In this document: in pieces, positions 1-7,284 of the stretch
Layout: each line of letters starts with the position of its first letter
How positions within the stretch are numbered: position 1 is the first letter of the stretch
Made by a program: the position numbers and the translations under genes
Notes under the pieces: model-generated
Told to the model about the DNA's origin: nothing
Databases searched by the model: none
What the model saw: only the letters and a program-made list of their open reading frames with translations
Source of the DNA: Polyangiaceae bacterium
GTDB taxonomy: Bacteria > Myxococcota > Polyangia > Polyangiales > Polyangiaceae
Length of the DNA stretch: 18,273 nucleotides
Direction of reading: 5' to 3'
Assembly: GCA_025936205.1 (NCBI GenBank)
Contig: JAICTU010000145.1
Location: forward strand, 1-18,273

Positions 1-1293
1 CGCCTGGTAGTCGTAATAGACGGGCGCCGCCTGGAAGGAAGTGTCCTGGCTATCGAGCAGCGGGATCAGCCACAGGTCGACATGGCTGCGCCGCACACCG
101 GCGATGAAGCTCCAGCGCTCAGCGCCGGGCAGCGGGCCCTCGAGCTGCGCGCGCGCATCGAGCAAATCGGCCTGAAACAGGCCGTGGTAGTCGCCATCGG
201 GGCGCACCTTGCGGATTGCGATGTCGACGATGCCGCCCGTGCCGCGGCCGTAGCGCACGCCGTAATTGCCGGTGAAGAAGTCGGCGTGATCGAGCATGTC
301 CGTGGGTATGACGCTGCTCAGGCCGCCGAAGTGATACATGCTGGGGACGTAGGTGCCGTCGACGAAGATCTGCGTGCTCTCGGGCGAGGTGCCATGCACA
401 ATCAACAGCCCAGAGAGCTCCGGCGGGTGGGCCACGCCCGGCAGGTTTTCCAGAGCCTGCAGGGCGTCGCCACGATTGCCCGCGACGTGAGCCAGCTCCC
501 GTGACGCCATGCGATGATAGGTGATGTCATTCGGCAGGCGCTCGCCTTGCACGGTCACCTCGATCGGGCGTTGCGCCGCCTGATCGGCTTCGAGCGCGTA
601 AGTTGCCTGGGCCTCTTGTCCGGCCTCCAGTCGGAGTGGCCCCGCGAACGCCCGAAAGCCGGGTGCCGTGATCGATAGCAGATACGCCCCCGGCACGAGG
701 CCTTGCAGCTCGAATGCTCCCTGCGGATCGCTGTCTGCGCTGTAGAGCAGCGCGCCGTTCTGGCTGAGCTCGACGCGCGCGGCAGCGAGCGGAGCGCCTT
801 CCGGCGTGCGGACAGCCCCGCGAAAGGCGGCGCTGACCAGCGCGGGTGGACGCTCCAGCTGGAAATCGTAGTGAAACAGGATGCGCACGGGGATCGCGTG
901 CCCATCGCGCAGCGCAGGATTGAAGCGCAGCCGCTCGGCGGCTCGCAGCGCGGCCTCGTCAAAGCCGTGACCCTGCGGCTCGACCACCTCGGCATGGGTC
1001 ACGGCGCCCTCGCGATCGATGTCCAGCCGCAGCGTCACGCGCGCCTCGAGCCCCTCCGCACGGGCCGCATCCGGGTACTCGGGCTGCGAGGGTGACGATA
1101 CCTCGGGTGGCTTCACGCCCGTGGCCCTGGCATTGGACGAGGCCTGCGTCATCTCCGGCGCGGCCGCCTCGGAAGGACCGCTTGCCTCCTGGATTGGCTC
1201 CGCTAGCGCCAGCACGCTCCACAGCAGACAACCGACCAGCGCGGGCGCGCATCCCCTGCGTGCCCACGGCCGCAGCGGCCCGCTTGGTTTCAT
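1..1293 (-). CDS. TonB-dependent outer-membrane receptor with N-terminal TonB C-domain (partial)
   Basis: The reading frame is open from an ATG at 1293 to the left edge, so only the first 431 residues are present and most of the beta-barrel is outside. Residues 1-31 form a signal peptide (basic start, hydrophobic run, LALA before EP). Residues about 68-145 match the TonB C-terminal fold: PEYPDAAR, then VTLRLDIDREG, then an amphipathic AALRAAERLRFNPA stretch. Residues about 152-238 look like a carboxypeptidase-regulatory-like beta domain (GAFELQGLVPGAYLLSI). From about 255 comes a TonB-receptor plug (ENLPGV, VDGTYVPSMYHFGG, FFTGNYGVRYGRGTGGIVDI), then the first barrel strands. The expected role is TonB-driven uptake of an unidentified ligand across the outer membrane. 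Carrying both a TonB C-domain and a receptor on one chain is unusual outside myxobacteria-like genomes. The upstream TGTCAA at 1324-1329 reads TTGACA on the coding strand, but no good -10 follows. Confidence 0.88.
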   Translation of the reverse strand, partial: MKPSGPLRPWARRGCAPALVGCLLWSVLALAEPIQEASGPSEAAAPEMTQASSNARATGVKPPEVSSPSQPEYPDAARAEGLEARVTLRLDIDREGAVTHAEVVEPQGHGFDEAALRAAERLRFNPALRDGHAIPVRILFHYDFQLERPPALVSAAFRGAVRTPEGAPLAAARVELSQNGALLYSADSDPQGAFELQGLVPGAYLLSITAPGFRAFAGPLRLEAGQEAQATYALEADQAAQRPIEVTVQGERLPNDITYHRMASRELAHVAGNRGDALQALENLPGVAHPPELSGLLIVHGTSPESTQIFVDGTYVPSMYHFGGLSSVIPTDMLDHADFFTGNYGVRYGRGTGGIVDIAIRKVRPDGDYHGLFQADLLDARAQLEGPLPGAERWSFIAGVRRSHVDLWLIPLLDSQDTSFQAAPVYYDYQA

Positions 1294-1323
1294 GCGGCGT
1301 ACTCAGCCTAGATCCACAACACC

Positions 1324-1329
1324 TGTCAA
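1324..1329 (-). promoter_or_regulatory. Possible -35 element of the TonB-receptor gene
   Basis: On the minus strand this is an exact TTGACA, flanked by an A/T-rich run that stands out in GC-rich DNA, 30 bases upstream of the receptor ATG. No convincing -10 hexamer sits 16-18 bases downstream, so this is a half-supported promoter guess. Confidence 0.25.
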
Positions 1330-1379
1330 TTTTTAGTCAGCTGATCAGAAAGCGACCTGGCCTTCAGAGGGATGCTGTC

Positions 1380-1844
1380 TCAGGGAGGATACACCTCATA
1401 CTGCGGCAAACCGTCGGTGATCTCGTACCACGGCGCCTTGGACGCCACATGGATATGATGATCGGGGCGCCGGCTCGGCACGTCGCTCAGCACGCCCAGG
1501 GGTACGTGCGCGTAGCGCCGCTCACGGACCACGGAGTACAGCGCCGAGCAGCACTCCCAGCAGACAGCGACGTAGCCGTCATTGCCCGGAACATCCCCGA
1601 GCCGGTGCACGTGTCCCTGCCCCGCCGTCAGCTCCAGCTTGGCGATCTCGATGCCTCCGATCGCCGCGCACGCCGCGCCCGTGCGGCGACGGCAGCGCGA
1701 GCAGTGACAATAAAAGGCGTACGCGAACGCGTCTTCCACCCGCAGCTGGACAGTTCCGCAGAAGCAGTGGGCGCGCAGCCACACCTTTTCTCCGGAGGCT
1801 CCTCTGGAGGTGCCCTCGCTGCCGCTCGTTTTGGCCTCGCTCAT
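1380..1844 (-). CDS. GFA-family (glutathione-dependent formaldehyde-activating enzyme-like) zinc protein
   Basis: The 154-residue protein has the Mss4-like GFA fold signature. The zinc-binding cysteines lie in HCFCG (C27, C29), CHCSRC (C46, C48, C51, followed by RRRTGA) and CWECC (C95, C98). Length and motif spacing fit the GFA family, whose founding member adds glutathione to formaldehyde; most family members have no tested substrate, so formaldehyde is only a guess here. I chose the ATG at 1844 (MSEAKT) because the upstream in-frame extension overlaps the next gene and shows no domain. No clear ribosome site is visible. It follows the oxidoreductase gene by 55 bases on the same strand, possibly separated by a hairpin at 1872-1894. 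A small GC-rich gap with an A/T-rich patch separates it from the receptor gene. Confidence 0.82.
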   Translation of the reverse strand: MSEAKTSGSEGTSRGASGEKVWLRAHCFCGTVQLRVEDAFAYAFYCHCSRCRRRTGAACAAIGGIEIAKLELTAGQGHVHRLGDVPGNDGYVAVCWECCSALYSVVRERRYAHVPLGVLSDVPSRRPDHHIHVASKAPWYEITDGLPQYEVYPP

Positions 1845-1871
1845 GGCGCGCAGCGTAGCCGAGGCGGGCCC

Positions 1872-1894
1872 CCCCGGAAAGCGGCGCGCCGGGG
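1872..1894 (-). terminator. Possible hairpin after the oxidoreductase gene
   Basis: CCCCGG at 1872-1877 pairs with CCGGGG at 1889-1894 across an 11-base loop, six bases past the stop codon of the oxidoreductase gene. There is no T run, so it may be a weak terminator or chance GC pairing. Confidence 0.3.
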
Positions 1895-1899
1895 CCAGC

Positions 1900-2547
1900 T
1901 CACATCTGCGCGTAGCGCTTGGCCGCAGCCAGATCCCGGCGCAGCTCGTCGGCCGTGCGCCGGGGCCCGTAACCGGGCGTATCGCGCTGGATCCGCCAGC
2001 CCTCGGCGAGCGGCCCGGCGTCGACGACATCGAACCCGAACTGATCGATCAGGTGCGCGACCGTACTCTTGGCCCGCTCGTCATCACCGGCGATCACCAG
2101 CGCGCGGCGATTGCGAGTGCCGGGCGGTTGACCGTGCGTGGTGAGCTCCGCCGCGTAGATGTGATTGAAGGCCTTGACCACACGCGACAGCGGCAAATGC
2201 GCCTGCAGCAGCTCCGCCGTGGTCGTGGATTCATCGTCCAGCTCGGGGATGTGGCCATCGCGCTGCGGATAGTAGTTGTTGGTGTCGATCACCACCTTCC
2301 CGGCGAGCGGCTCGACGGGCACGGAGCGATAGTGCTTCAACGGGATGGTGACCACGACGATGTCGCCAGCCTGCGCCGCCTCCCTGGGCGTGGCGGCGCG
2401 CGCTTGGGGCCCGAGCTCTTGCACCAGCCCCGCCAGCGATGCGGGCCCGCGCGAATTGCTCAGTACCACGTTGTAGCCGTTGCTGAGCGCGAGCCGAGCC
2501 AGCTGGCTCCCGATCTTACCCGCGCCGATCAAACCGATGGTCGTCAT
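1900..2547 (-). CDS. NADP/F420-dependent oxidoreductase-like protein (Rossmann fold)
   Basis: The 215-residue protein starts with a Rossmann nucleotide-binding loop, IGLIGAGKIGSQLA (G8, G10, G13), placed as in the coenzyme F420-dependent NADP reductase family. The second strand ends in SNSRGP, where S/R residues commonly bind the 2'-phosphate of NADP. Further family marks are DIVVVTIPLKHY, VVIDTNNYYP (an intact DxxN turn) and VVKAFNHIY, and the C-terminal part has the usual GDDERAKSTVAHLIDQFGFDVVDAGPLAEGW. Many such proteins outside archaea do not use F420; the real substrate cannot be read from sequence. The ATG at 2547 immediately precedes the glycine loop and is the natural start. It probably sits upstream of the GFA gene in one transcript. 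Confidence 0.82.
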   Translation of the reverse strand: MTTIGLIGAGKIGSQLARLALSNGYNVVLSNSRGPASLAGLVQELGPQARAATPREAAQAGDIVVVTIPLKHYRSVPVEPLAGKVVIDTNNYYPQRDGHIPELDDESTTTAELLQAHLPLSRVVKAFNHIYAAELTTHGQPPGTRNRRALVIAGDDERAKSTVAHLIDQFGFDVVDAGPLAEGWRIQRDTPGYGPRRTADELRRDLAAAKRYAQM

Positions 2548-2609
2548 GGGCGAAGACGTAGGCCCGCCGAGAGGCGCGGCAAGGTGGTCCCGTGTCGCGC
2601 CTCAGCTCG

Positions 2610-2840
2610 CTACATGAGAGCGACCGCGCTGGGGCGAACTGACTCGCTCGGCGTCGGTCGAGCCCGCTGGAACGCCGCAAATGCAGGCTCGAGCGGCGCC
2701 CGCACCAGAATGTTCAGCAGAGCACTGGGCACGTATGCGCCAACGCCCAGCAGCACCTGGACCTCGGAGAACGCGGCCCCCACCAGGCGTTGCCAGGCCG
2801 GCTCTTCACTCGCCCGCGCTCCAGCAGCAGCTCGCAGCAT
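2610..2840 (-). CDS. Small hypothetical ORF, possibly a gene remnant
   Basis: This 76-residue ORF lies in the 349-base gap between the oxidoreductase and the glutathione S-transferase. Its middle part (AFSEVQVLLGVGAYVPSALLNILVRAPLEPAFAAFQ) has the GC-rich third positions of real genes here and looks like an amphipathic or weakly hydrophobic helix pair. I recognise no family. The ATG at 2840 has no ribosome site. A better start context in another frame (TGATG near 2855) begins a short ORF that stops after 16 codons, close to where the present frame becomes coding-like. This could be a frameshifted gene, a decayed remnant or a chance ORF. Nothing else is visible between 2548 and 2609. Confidence 0.3.
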   Translation of the reverse strand: MLRAAAGARASEEPAWQRLVGAAFSEVQVLLGVGAYVPSALLNILVRAPLEPAFAAFQRARPTPSESVRPSAVALM

Positions 2841-2896
2841 GTAGGGGCTGCGCCATCACTTCCCGCCTTCCGGATGGAAGTTCGCGGTCGGATCCT

Positions 2897-3592
2897 TCAG
2901 GAGGCCTTGGCGCGCGTCTGGGATTCGCTCGCCGCTGGCGCTGGCCGCCGATAGTTGCGGTAGCGCTCCACGTAGAAGCTGCTCGGGTTCTCGATCGCTC
3001 GCACGGAGGGCCGCGCGTGCACGACCTCGCGCCACTGTGCCAGTCGCTCCAGAGCCGGTGGCTGAAACCCGGTATGTTGCTCGAGCGCGGGCAAGCGCTC
3101 GAACCAGGGATAGAAGGTGAAATCGACCAGGCTCGGCTCGGCGCCGAGGAAGTAAGGGCCAGCGCCGGAGAGTTGCGGGAGGGCCTCTCGTTCCAGGCGT
3201 TCCAGCGCTGCGGAAAGCTCGGCCTTGCCCGCCTCTCGTTCGGCCTCCGTGGCGCCGAGCAGGACCTTTACATACGACACCGCCAGTCGCGTATTGGCGA
3301 AGTCGATCCAGATCCGGGCGAGCGCGCGCCGCGCCGGCTCGCGAGGCAACAGGCGCGGCTCCGGGAAGGTCTCCTCGATGTACTCGTTGATCACCGCGGA
3401 CTCGACGATGCGCTGGCCGTCGTGCTCCAGCGCGGGGACCTTGCCGTAGAGCGAAACGCTGCCGAACCACGCCGGTTTGTTCGCCAGGTCGATCTCGACC
3501 AGCTCGAAAGAGACGCCCTTTTCCGCCAGCACCAGCCGCGTGCGATGCGCGAAGGGACAAGCGCGAGCGCTGTACAACTTGATGTCAGACAT
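2897..3592 (-). CDS. Glutathione S-transferase, omega/dehydroascorbate-reductase-like
   Basis: The 231-residue protein has an N-terminal thioredoxin fold: KLYSARACPFAHRTRLVLAEKG, where C12 is the likely catalytic cysteine and CPxxxR is typical of omega-like and SspA-like glutathione transferases. KVPALEHDG (cis-proline P53) and VESAVINEYIEE (E64, S65) are the glutathione-binding elements. The all-helical C-terminal domain holds GPYFLGAEPSLVDFTFYPWFERL, the usual N-capping/aspartate region. The likely reaction is glutathione-dependent thiol transfer or conjugation in the cytoplasm. The start could be the ATG at 3592 (weak GGAC before it) or at 3601, three codons earlier after an A/T-rich TATTAAA; I prefer 3592. 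An alternative frame stays open past the stop to 2856 (ending DPTANFHPEGGK), hinting at a 3'-end frameshift. Confidence 0.87.
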   Translation of the reverse strand: MSDIKLYSARACPFAHRTRLVLAEKGVSFELVEIDLANKPAWFGSVSLYGKVPALEHDGQRIVESAVINEYIEETFPEPRLLPREPARRALARIWIDFANTRLAVSYVKVLLGATEAEREAGKAELSAALERLEREALPQLSGAGPYFLGAEPSLVDFTFYPWFERLPALEQHTGFQPPALERLAQWREVVHARPSVRAIENPSSFYVERYRNYRRPAPAASESQTRAKAS

Positions 3593-3814
3593 GTCGTCCA
3601 TTTTAATAGACAACGCCGGCCTCCACAAGCGCCGCGCACCGGCGTTGCAATTTGCGCGGAATCGGCCGCACGCCGCAAGGCGTCGACCGGAAGCCACACG
3701 GGCGAACGGGCGCTGGAAGCAGTGCGCAAGAGCTCGGAAGCGCCCCGAAATCGAACATGACGGCGGTGCGTTCACGAGCTTGCCCTGAGGTCCGCTCGGC
3801 CCTAGAAACAGCCC

Positions 3815-5635
3815 GTGCTGAGGTCCCCGGAACCCGCTCATCCGACGCTGCGCTCGAGCTCCGCTGTGGCCTCGGCCGAGGTAGCTTCGGACCAGACGCT
3901 CTCCTCCGACGCGCCCGGGGCGTCTTCCTCCGGCGCCCTGTCCCAGACGTTCTTGCCCGCGGCCGCGCTGTCCTCCACCAGCCCTTCCGACCAGCTCGCT
4001 GCAGCACGCTTTTCCGCCACGCCTGGCTCGTCGCGGCATCGCTCGCGCGTGCGCCTGGGCAGCGTGCCGGTCAATTCGCAGCAAGAGCTGCGCTTCGTGC
4101 AGGAGCGACTCGCGCTCGCCGGTCAGATCATCTTCGGCATCTCGACCATGTTCCTGGTAGTGACGGGCGCCATCGACCTGTGGCGCGGAACCTTCCGCAT
4201 GACGCCCGAAGGGCGCGTGCTTCACGCCGCGGGCACGTTGCTCGCCCTGGGGCTCTGGCGCGTGTGCCACGCGCGCCGCGCGCTGTCCGCCGCCGCGCTG
4301 GCGCGTCTGGACCAGGGAGCGACGCTGCTGATCTGTGCCTGTTATGCCTGCATGGGCCACTTCGTGCCGCAGCCCTGGGGCATGTATACCTCGCTGCTCG
4401 CCGTCGGCCACGTCACGATCGGGCGGGCGGTGATCGTGCCGAGCACGCCGTTTCGTACGCTGTGGCTGGCGCTCGGCAGCTTCGCCGGCATCACGCTCTC
4501 GGGCCTACTGCTGGCGGCGTCAGCGCCGTTGCGCGGCAGCCTGGGCTCCTCCCTACACGGCTTGACCGACAGCCTGCTCTGGTCGCTCGCCGGAACGGCT
4601 CTGGCGACGGTCACATCCAAGGTCATCTACGGCCTGCATGAGACGGCGAGCCTCGCGCGCCAGCTCGGCCAGTACACGCTGGAGCAAAAGATCGGCTCCG
4701 GTAGCATGGGTGAGATCTATCGCGCTCGCCACGCGATGTTGCGGCGCCCGACCGCGATCAAGCTGATGTCCGATGGGGGCTCGGAGCTGGCGCTCCGGCG
4801 CTTCGAGAAAGAGGTGCAGCTGACCGCGCGGCTCACCCACCCCAACACGATCTGTATCTTCGACTACGGGCGAACGCCGGAGGGTCGCTTCTATTATGCG
4901 ATGGAGCTGCTGGACGGCATGACCCTGGAGCAGCTGGTGCAGCACGCGGGGCCACAGCCCGCAGCGCGCGTGATCCACATCTTGCTGCAAGTCTGCGGAG
5001 CGTTGCGTGAGGCGCACGGGGTCGGATTGATCCACCGCGACATCAAGCCAGCGAACGTCTATCTCTGCTCGCGCGGTGGCAGCTTCGATGTGGTCAAGGT
5101 GCTCGACTTCGGACTGGTGCGCGAGTTCAGGAATCCCACCAACGTGACCGTCAGCAGCATCGATGCCATCGCTGGCACTCCGCTCTACCTCTCCCCGGAG
5201 GCCATCGTGACTCCGGCAGAGGTCGACGGACGCGCGGACATCTACGCGCTGGGAGCGGTCGGCTATTTCCTGCTGTGCGGAGAACCGCCGTTTGCTGGCC
5301 GTACGCTGGCCGAGCTGTGCGGGCACCACCTGCACAGCACCCCGGTGGCGCCCTCCGTGCGTCTGGGCCAGCCGGTGCCCGACGATCTGGAGCGGGTGGT
5401 GCTCAGCTGTCTGGCGAAGGAGGCGGGGGCACGCCCGCAGACGGCCTCGGAGTTGGCGGAACAGCTGCGGCGCTGCGGCGCTGCCGGCGGCTGGAGCGAG
5501 CAAGACGCCGAACACTGGTGGCAGAGCACGCCGCGGCCGCCCCAGCCCACTGCCGCACCGCCTCCGGCAGATCGGCGGGCGCTCGGCTGCGCGGACATGA
5601 AGGAACGCGTTCAGTGCGATTGGAAAGCACACTGA
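3815..5635 (+). CDS. Membrane-anchored Ser/Thr protein kinase (N-terminal membrane domain, C-terminal kinase)
   Basis: The 606-residue protein has three parts. Residues 1-80 are Ser/Ala-rich and probably disordered. Residues about 101-272 hold roughly six hydrophobic helices. Residues about 287-553 form a complete eukaryotic-type kinase with a glycine loop (GSGSMGEIY, 294-302), the ATP lysine K316 in AIKLM, the HRDIKPAN catalytic loop (D409, N414), DFG (431-433) and GTPLYLSPE (activation segment, E462), then DIYALG. All catalytic residues are present, so it should phosphorylate Ser/Thr on cytoplasmic partners. The C-terminal tail is proline-rich, with no extra domain. The GTG at 3815 is the first usable start after an in-frame stop at 3803; it lacks a ribosome site, so a later start before the membrane domain is possible. 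The order membrane-then-kinase is the reverse of PknB-type kinases. The end overlaps the next gene by 22 bases. Confidence 0.9.
   Translation: MLRSPEPAHPTLRSSSAVASAEVASDQTLSSDAPGASSSGALSQTFLPAAALSSTSPSDQLAAARFSATPGSSRHRSRVRLGSVPVNSQQELRFVQERLALAGQIIFGISTMFLVVTGAIDLWRGTFRMTPEGRVLHAAGTLLALGLWRVCHARRALSAAALARLDQGATLLICACYACMGHFVPQPWGMYTSLLAVGHVTIGRAVIVPSTPFRTLWLALGSFAGITLSGLLLAASAPLRGSLGSSLHGLTDSLLWSLAGTALATVTSKVIYGLHETASLARQLGQYTLEQKIGSGSMGEIYRARHAMLRRPTAIKLMSDGGSELALRRFEKEVQLTARLTHPNTICIFDYGRTPEGRFYYAMELLDGMTLEQLVQHAGPQPAARVIHILLQVCGALREAHGVGLIHRDIKPANVYLCSRGGSFDVVKVLDFGLVREFRNPTNVTVSSIDAIAGTPLYLSPEAIVTPAEVDGRADIYALGAVGYFLLCGEPPFAGRTLAELCGHHLHSTPVAPSVRLGQPVPDDLERVVLSCLAKEAGARPQTASELAEQLRRCGAAGGWSEQDAEHWWQSTPRPPQPTAAPPPADRRALGCADMKERVQCDWKAH
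5600..5604 (+). promoter_or_regulatory. Ribosome binding site for the VTT gene, inside the kinase gene
   Basis: AAGGA lies nine bases before the GTG at 5614. It is the only purine-rich site near the start of the VTT frame, and it decides that start, which lies within the kinase coding region. Confidence 0.5.
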
Positions 5636-6219
5636 GCGACGAGGCGCAGCCTTCCTCGCCTCAGTCCAACCGGCGACTCGCGCTGCGGCTGGCGCTCGGT
5701 GTGCTGGCGTTCCTCGCGATCGTCGTGCTGGTGGTGCGCACCCTGCGACCCGAATTGGAGAGCCTGGGCCGCAGCTTCGTCTCGCACTTCGGGCTCGCCG
5801 GCATGGCCTTCGGCACCTACATCGCGGACGGCTTTCACTTTCCCATTCCGCCGCAGTTCTACATGCTGCTCGCCGTCGGTTCGGGCACGTCGGACCTCAC
5901 CGCGTTCACGGTGATCACGGCGGGCTCGCTGGTGGGCGGCGTGAGCGGTTACGTCGTGGCGCGCCGGCTCTCTCGCTTTCCGCAACTGTGGACCTGGCTG
6001 CTGCGCGTGGGCGGCCGATTTCGCCACCAGCTCGAGGGGCGCAACGCCTATCGCAGCGCGGTGATCACCAGCCTGACGCCGGTGGCGTTTTCGGTGCAGT
6101 GCTATGTGAGCGGGCTCTACCGCTTGCCGCTGCGCGCTTTCGCCGTCATCCTCGCGCTGCGCATCCCGAAGCTGATGCTGTATTACTATCTGGTGAAGCT
6201 GGGCTGGGCCGTTTTCTGA
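5614..6219 (+). CDS. VTT/DedA-superfamily (TVP38-like) membrane protein
   Basis: The 201-residue integral membrane protein has a first helix at about 22-43 (LALRLALGVLAFLAIVVLVV). The VTT-like core follows: FGTYIADGFHFPIPPQFYMLLAV with paired prolines as in the re-entrant loop of DedA proteins, GSLVGGVSGYVVARRLSR, then AVITSLTPVAFSVQCYVSGLYRLPLRAF resembling the conserved R/S-x-x-P...aGl-x-r-l-x-x-F segment. A last helix follows. Family members act in lipid scrambling or flipping and envelope homeostasis; the substrate here is unknown. The GTG at 5614 with AAGGA upstream gives a 22-base overlap with the kinase gene, so translation is probably coupled. Its 3' end overlaps the convergent DUF465 gene by 34 bases. 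The assignment rests on pattern resemblance only. Confidence 0.7.
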   Translation: MRLESTLSDEAQPSSPQSNRRLALRLALGVLAFLAIVVLVVRTLRPELESLGRSFVSHFGLAGMAFGTYIADGFHFPIPPQFYMLLAVGSGTSDLTAFTVITAGSLVGGVSGYVVARRLSRFPQLWTWLLRVGGRFRHQLEGRNAYRSAVITSLTPVAFSVQCYVSGLYRLPLRAFAVILALRIPKLMLYYYLVKLGWAVF

Positions 6220-6431
6220 GCGTGCTCTGTTGGGGACTGGTGCTCGCTCAGGATCGCCTCGACCCAGGTCATCCGGTCTTTCAGGCGTAGCTTCAGGCGC
6301 TTCAGCGCCAGCAATTCTCGCTCGTCATCGGGAGTCCAATGCGGACGTTTCTGCAACACCGTGAGCTCTAGATCCGCTCGCTGGTGCAGGGTTCGCAAGC
6401 GCTGGATTTCTGCATGGGCGACGCTGGGCAT
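6186..6431 (-). CDS. DUF465 (YdcH-like) small coiled-coil protein
   Basis: The 81-residue protein carries the DUF465 pattern: RLRTLHQRADLELTVLQKR (the Hxxld element), a short linker (HWTPDDERE), then LLALKRLKLRLKDRMTWVEAIL, which holds the conserved lysine-rich lKxxKLxlKDrm helix. Family members are helical-hairpin proteins of unknown function, typically 60-80 residues. The start is well supported: AAAGGAG (6437-6443 on the plus strand) sits five bases before the ATG at 6431. The last 34 bases overlap the convergent VTT gene, so the two genes share a 3' region on opposite strands. Confidence 0.82.
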   Translation of the reverse strand: MPSVAHAEIQRLRTLHQRADLELTVLQKRPHWTPDDERELLALKRLKLRLKDRMTWVEAILSEHQSPTEHAQKTAQPSFTR

Positions 6432-6556
6432 GAAGGCTCCTTTGTGGCTGGAGGCCTCGGCTCGGGCCTCGTCAGGAGCTTGAGACGCTGATGTTGGGAA
6501 AATCTGAACGCCAAGTTCGGAAATGTGCGCGAGCGGACAACCGCGGCACGAGCACG

Positions 6557-6573
6557 GGCCTCACATTGAGGCC
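6557..6573. terminator. Small hairpin between the outer-membrane protein and DUF465 genes
   Basis: GGCCTC pairs perfectly with GAGGCC across a five-base loop. It directly neighbours the stronger hairpin at 6575-6601 and may add to termination of the outer-membrane protein gene. Confidence 0.35.
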
Positions 6574-6574
6574 G

Positions 6575-6601
6575 CGGAGGGCCGCACGCGGCGGCCCTCC
6601 G
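6575..6601 (-). terminator. Strong hairpin after the outer-membrane protein gene
   Basis: CGGAGGGCCGC pairs perfectly over 11 bases with GCGGCCCTCCG across a five-base loop, 26 bases past the stop of the gene ending at 6628. No T run follows on either strand, as is common for hairpins in GC-rich genomes. It is probably a transcription terminator or mRNA end stabiliser. Confidence 0.55.
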
Positions 6602-6627
6602 GCATCCGCCCCAGCGACGCTCAGCGC

Positions 6628-7284
6628 CTAGACCCAGCCGCCGATGGTCAGTCGAACCGCGATCGTGGTGGCCTTGTTGTCGCCGGTCAGATCTTGATCC
6701 AGAGCCGGGCCGAGGCCGAGGAAGAAGTGATCGACCGGGTGGAACAACACCGGGACGAACAGATTCAGCTGCGCGCTGGTATGGTCCTCGTTGTCGCCCG
6801 GCACGACCGTACCGCTCGGCAGCGTGGCACCGTCACGCGTCTGACTCGTGCGCGCAATGGCGAAGCCGACCTTGGGCCAGATCGACAGCTTCTCGCTCAA
6901 CGTCGCGTTGTAGCCGACACGCGGCCCGACGCTGATCGCCTGAGAGCTGCCCCCCGGCGCAGAGGCGTATTCCACGCCCACGAAGCCACCTACCGACCAG
7001 GAGTCGGCAACGAAGAAGTCGAGCGCGGGGCGTAGCACGAGCACGGTGGAGGAACCCGAGACGCCGCTCACCTTGGTCGTGCTGAGCGAGAGCCCGACAT
7101 CACTGGAGATCGCCTTCTGTCCCTTTTCTCCAAAGCGCAGGGCGGGTGTGTGCCGCACGTGAACCACCGTGTCGGAAGGCGCGCGCACTTCGATGTCGGC
7201 CGCTCGAGCGGGCAAGGCCAGCGCGAGACCGCCGAAAGCTAGAGTCGATACCAAAGCATTCCGAAGTAAATTGCGGTTGGGCAT
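6628..7284 (-). CDS. Outer-membrane beta-barrel protein with signal peptide
   Basis: The 218-residue protein begins with a clear signal peptide (MPNRNLLRNALVSTLAFGG, then LALALPARA), probably cut near A28. The rest alternates hydrophobic and polar residues in short strands separated by Gly/Ser/Asp turns: STVLVLRPALDFFVADSWSVGGFVGVEYAS, ISVGPRVGYNATLSEKLSIWPKVGFAIA, LNLFVPVLFHPVDHFFLGLGPALDQDL, ATTIAVRLTIGGWV. This is typical of small outer-membrane barrels (OmpA/OmpW-like or porin-like in general form), but no specific family can be named. The ATG at 7284 was chosen over an upstream in-frame ATG at 7401 because only it puts the signal peptide first. An AGGGA just before it may serve the ribosome. 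Confidence 0.75.
   Translation of the reverse strand: MPNRNLLRNALVSTLAFGGLALALPARAADIEVRAPSDTVVHVRHTPALRFGEKGQKAISSDVGLSLSTTKVSGVSGSSTVLVLRPALDFFVADSWSVGGFVGVEYASAPGGSSQAISVGPRVGYNATLSEKLSIWPKVGFAIARTSQTRDGATLPSGTVVPGDNEDHTSAQLNLFVPVLFHPVDHFFLGLGPALDQDLTGDNKATTIAVRLTIGGWV

Noticed and set aside
1092..2844. Plus-strand ORFs opposite the receptor, GFA and oxidoreductase genes
   Set aside because: They are antisense to genes with clear family motifs and have composition typical of shadow frames.
3593..4411. Long minus-strand extension of the GST ORF and other long antisense ORFs over the kinase gene
   Set aside because: These are shadows of the kinase coding frame in GC-rich DNA; the translation is Arg/Gly-rich with no motif, while the kinase frame carries every catalytic motif.
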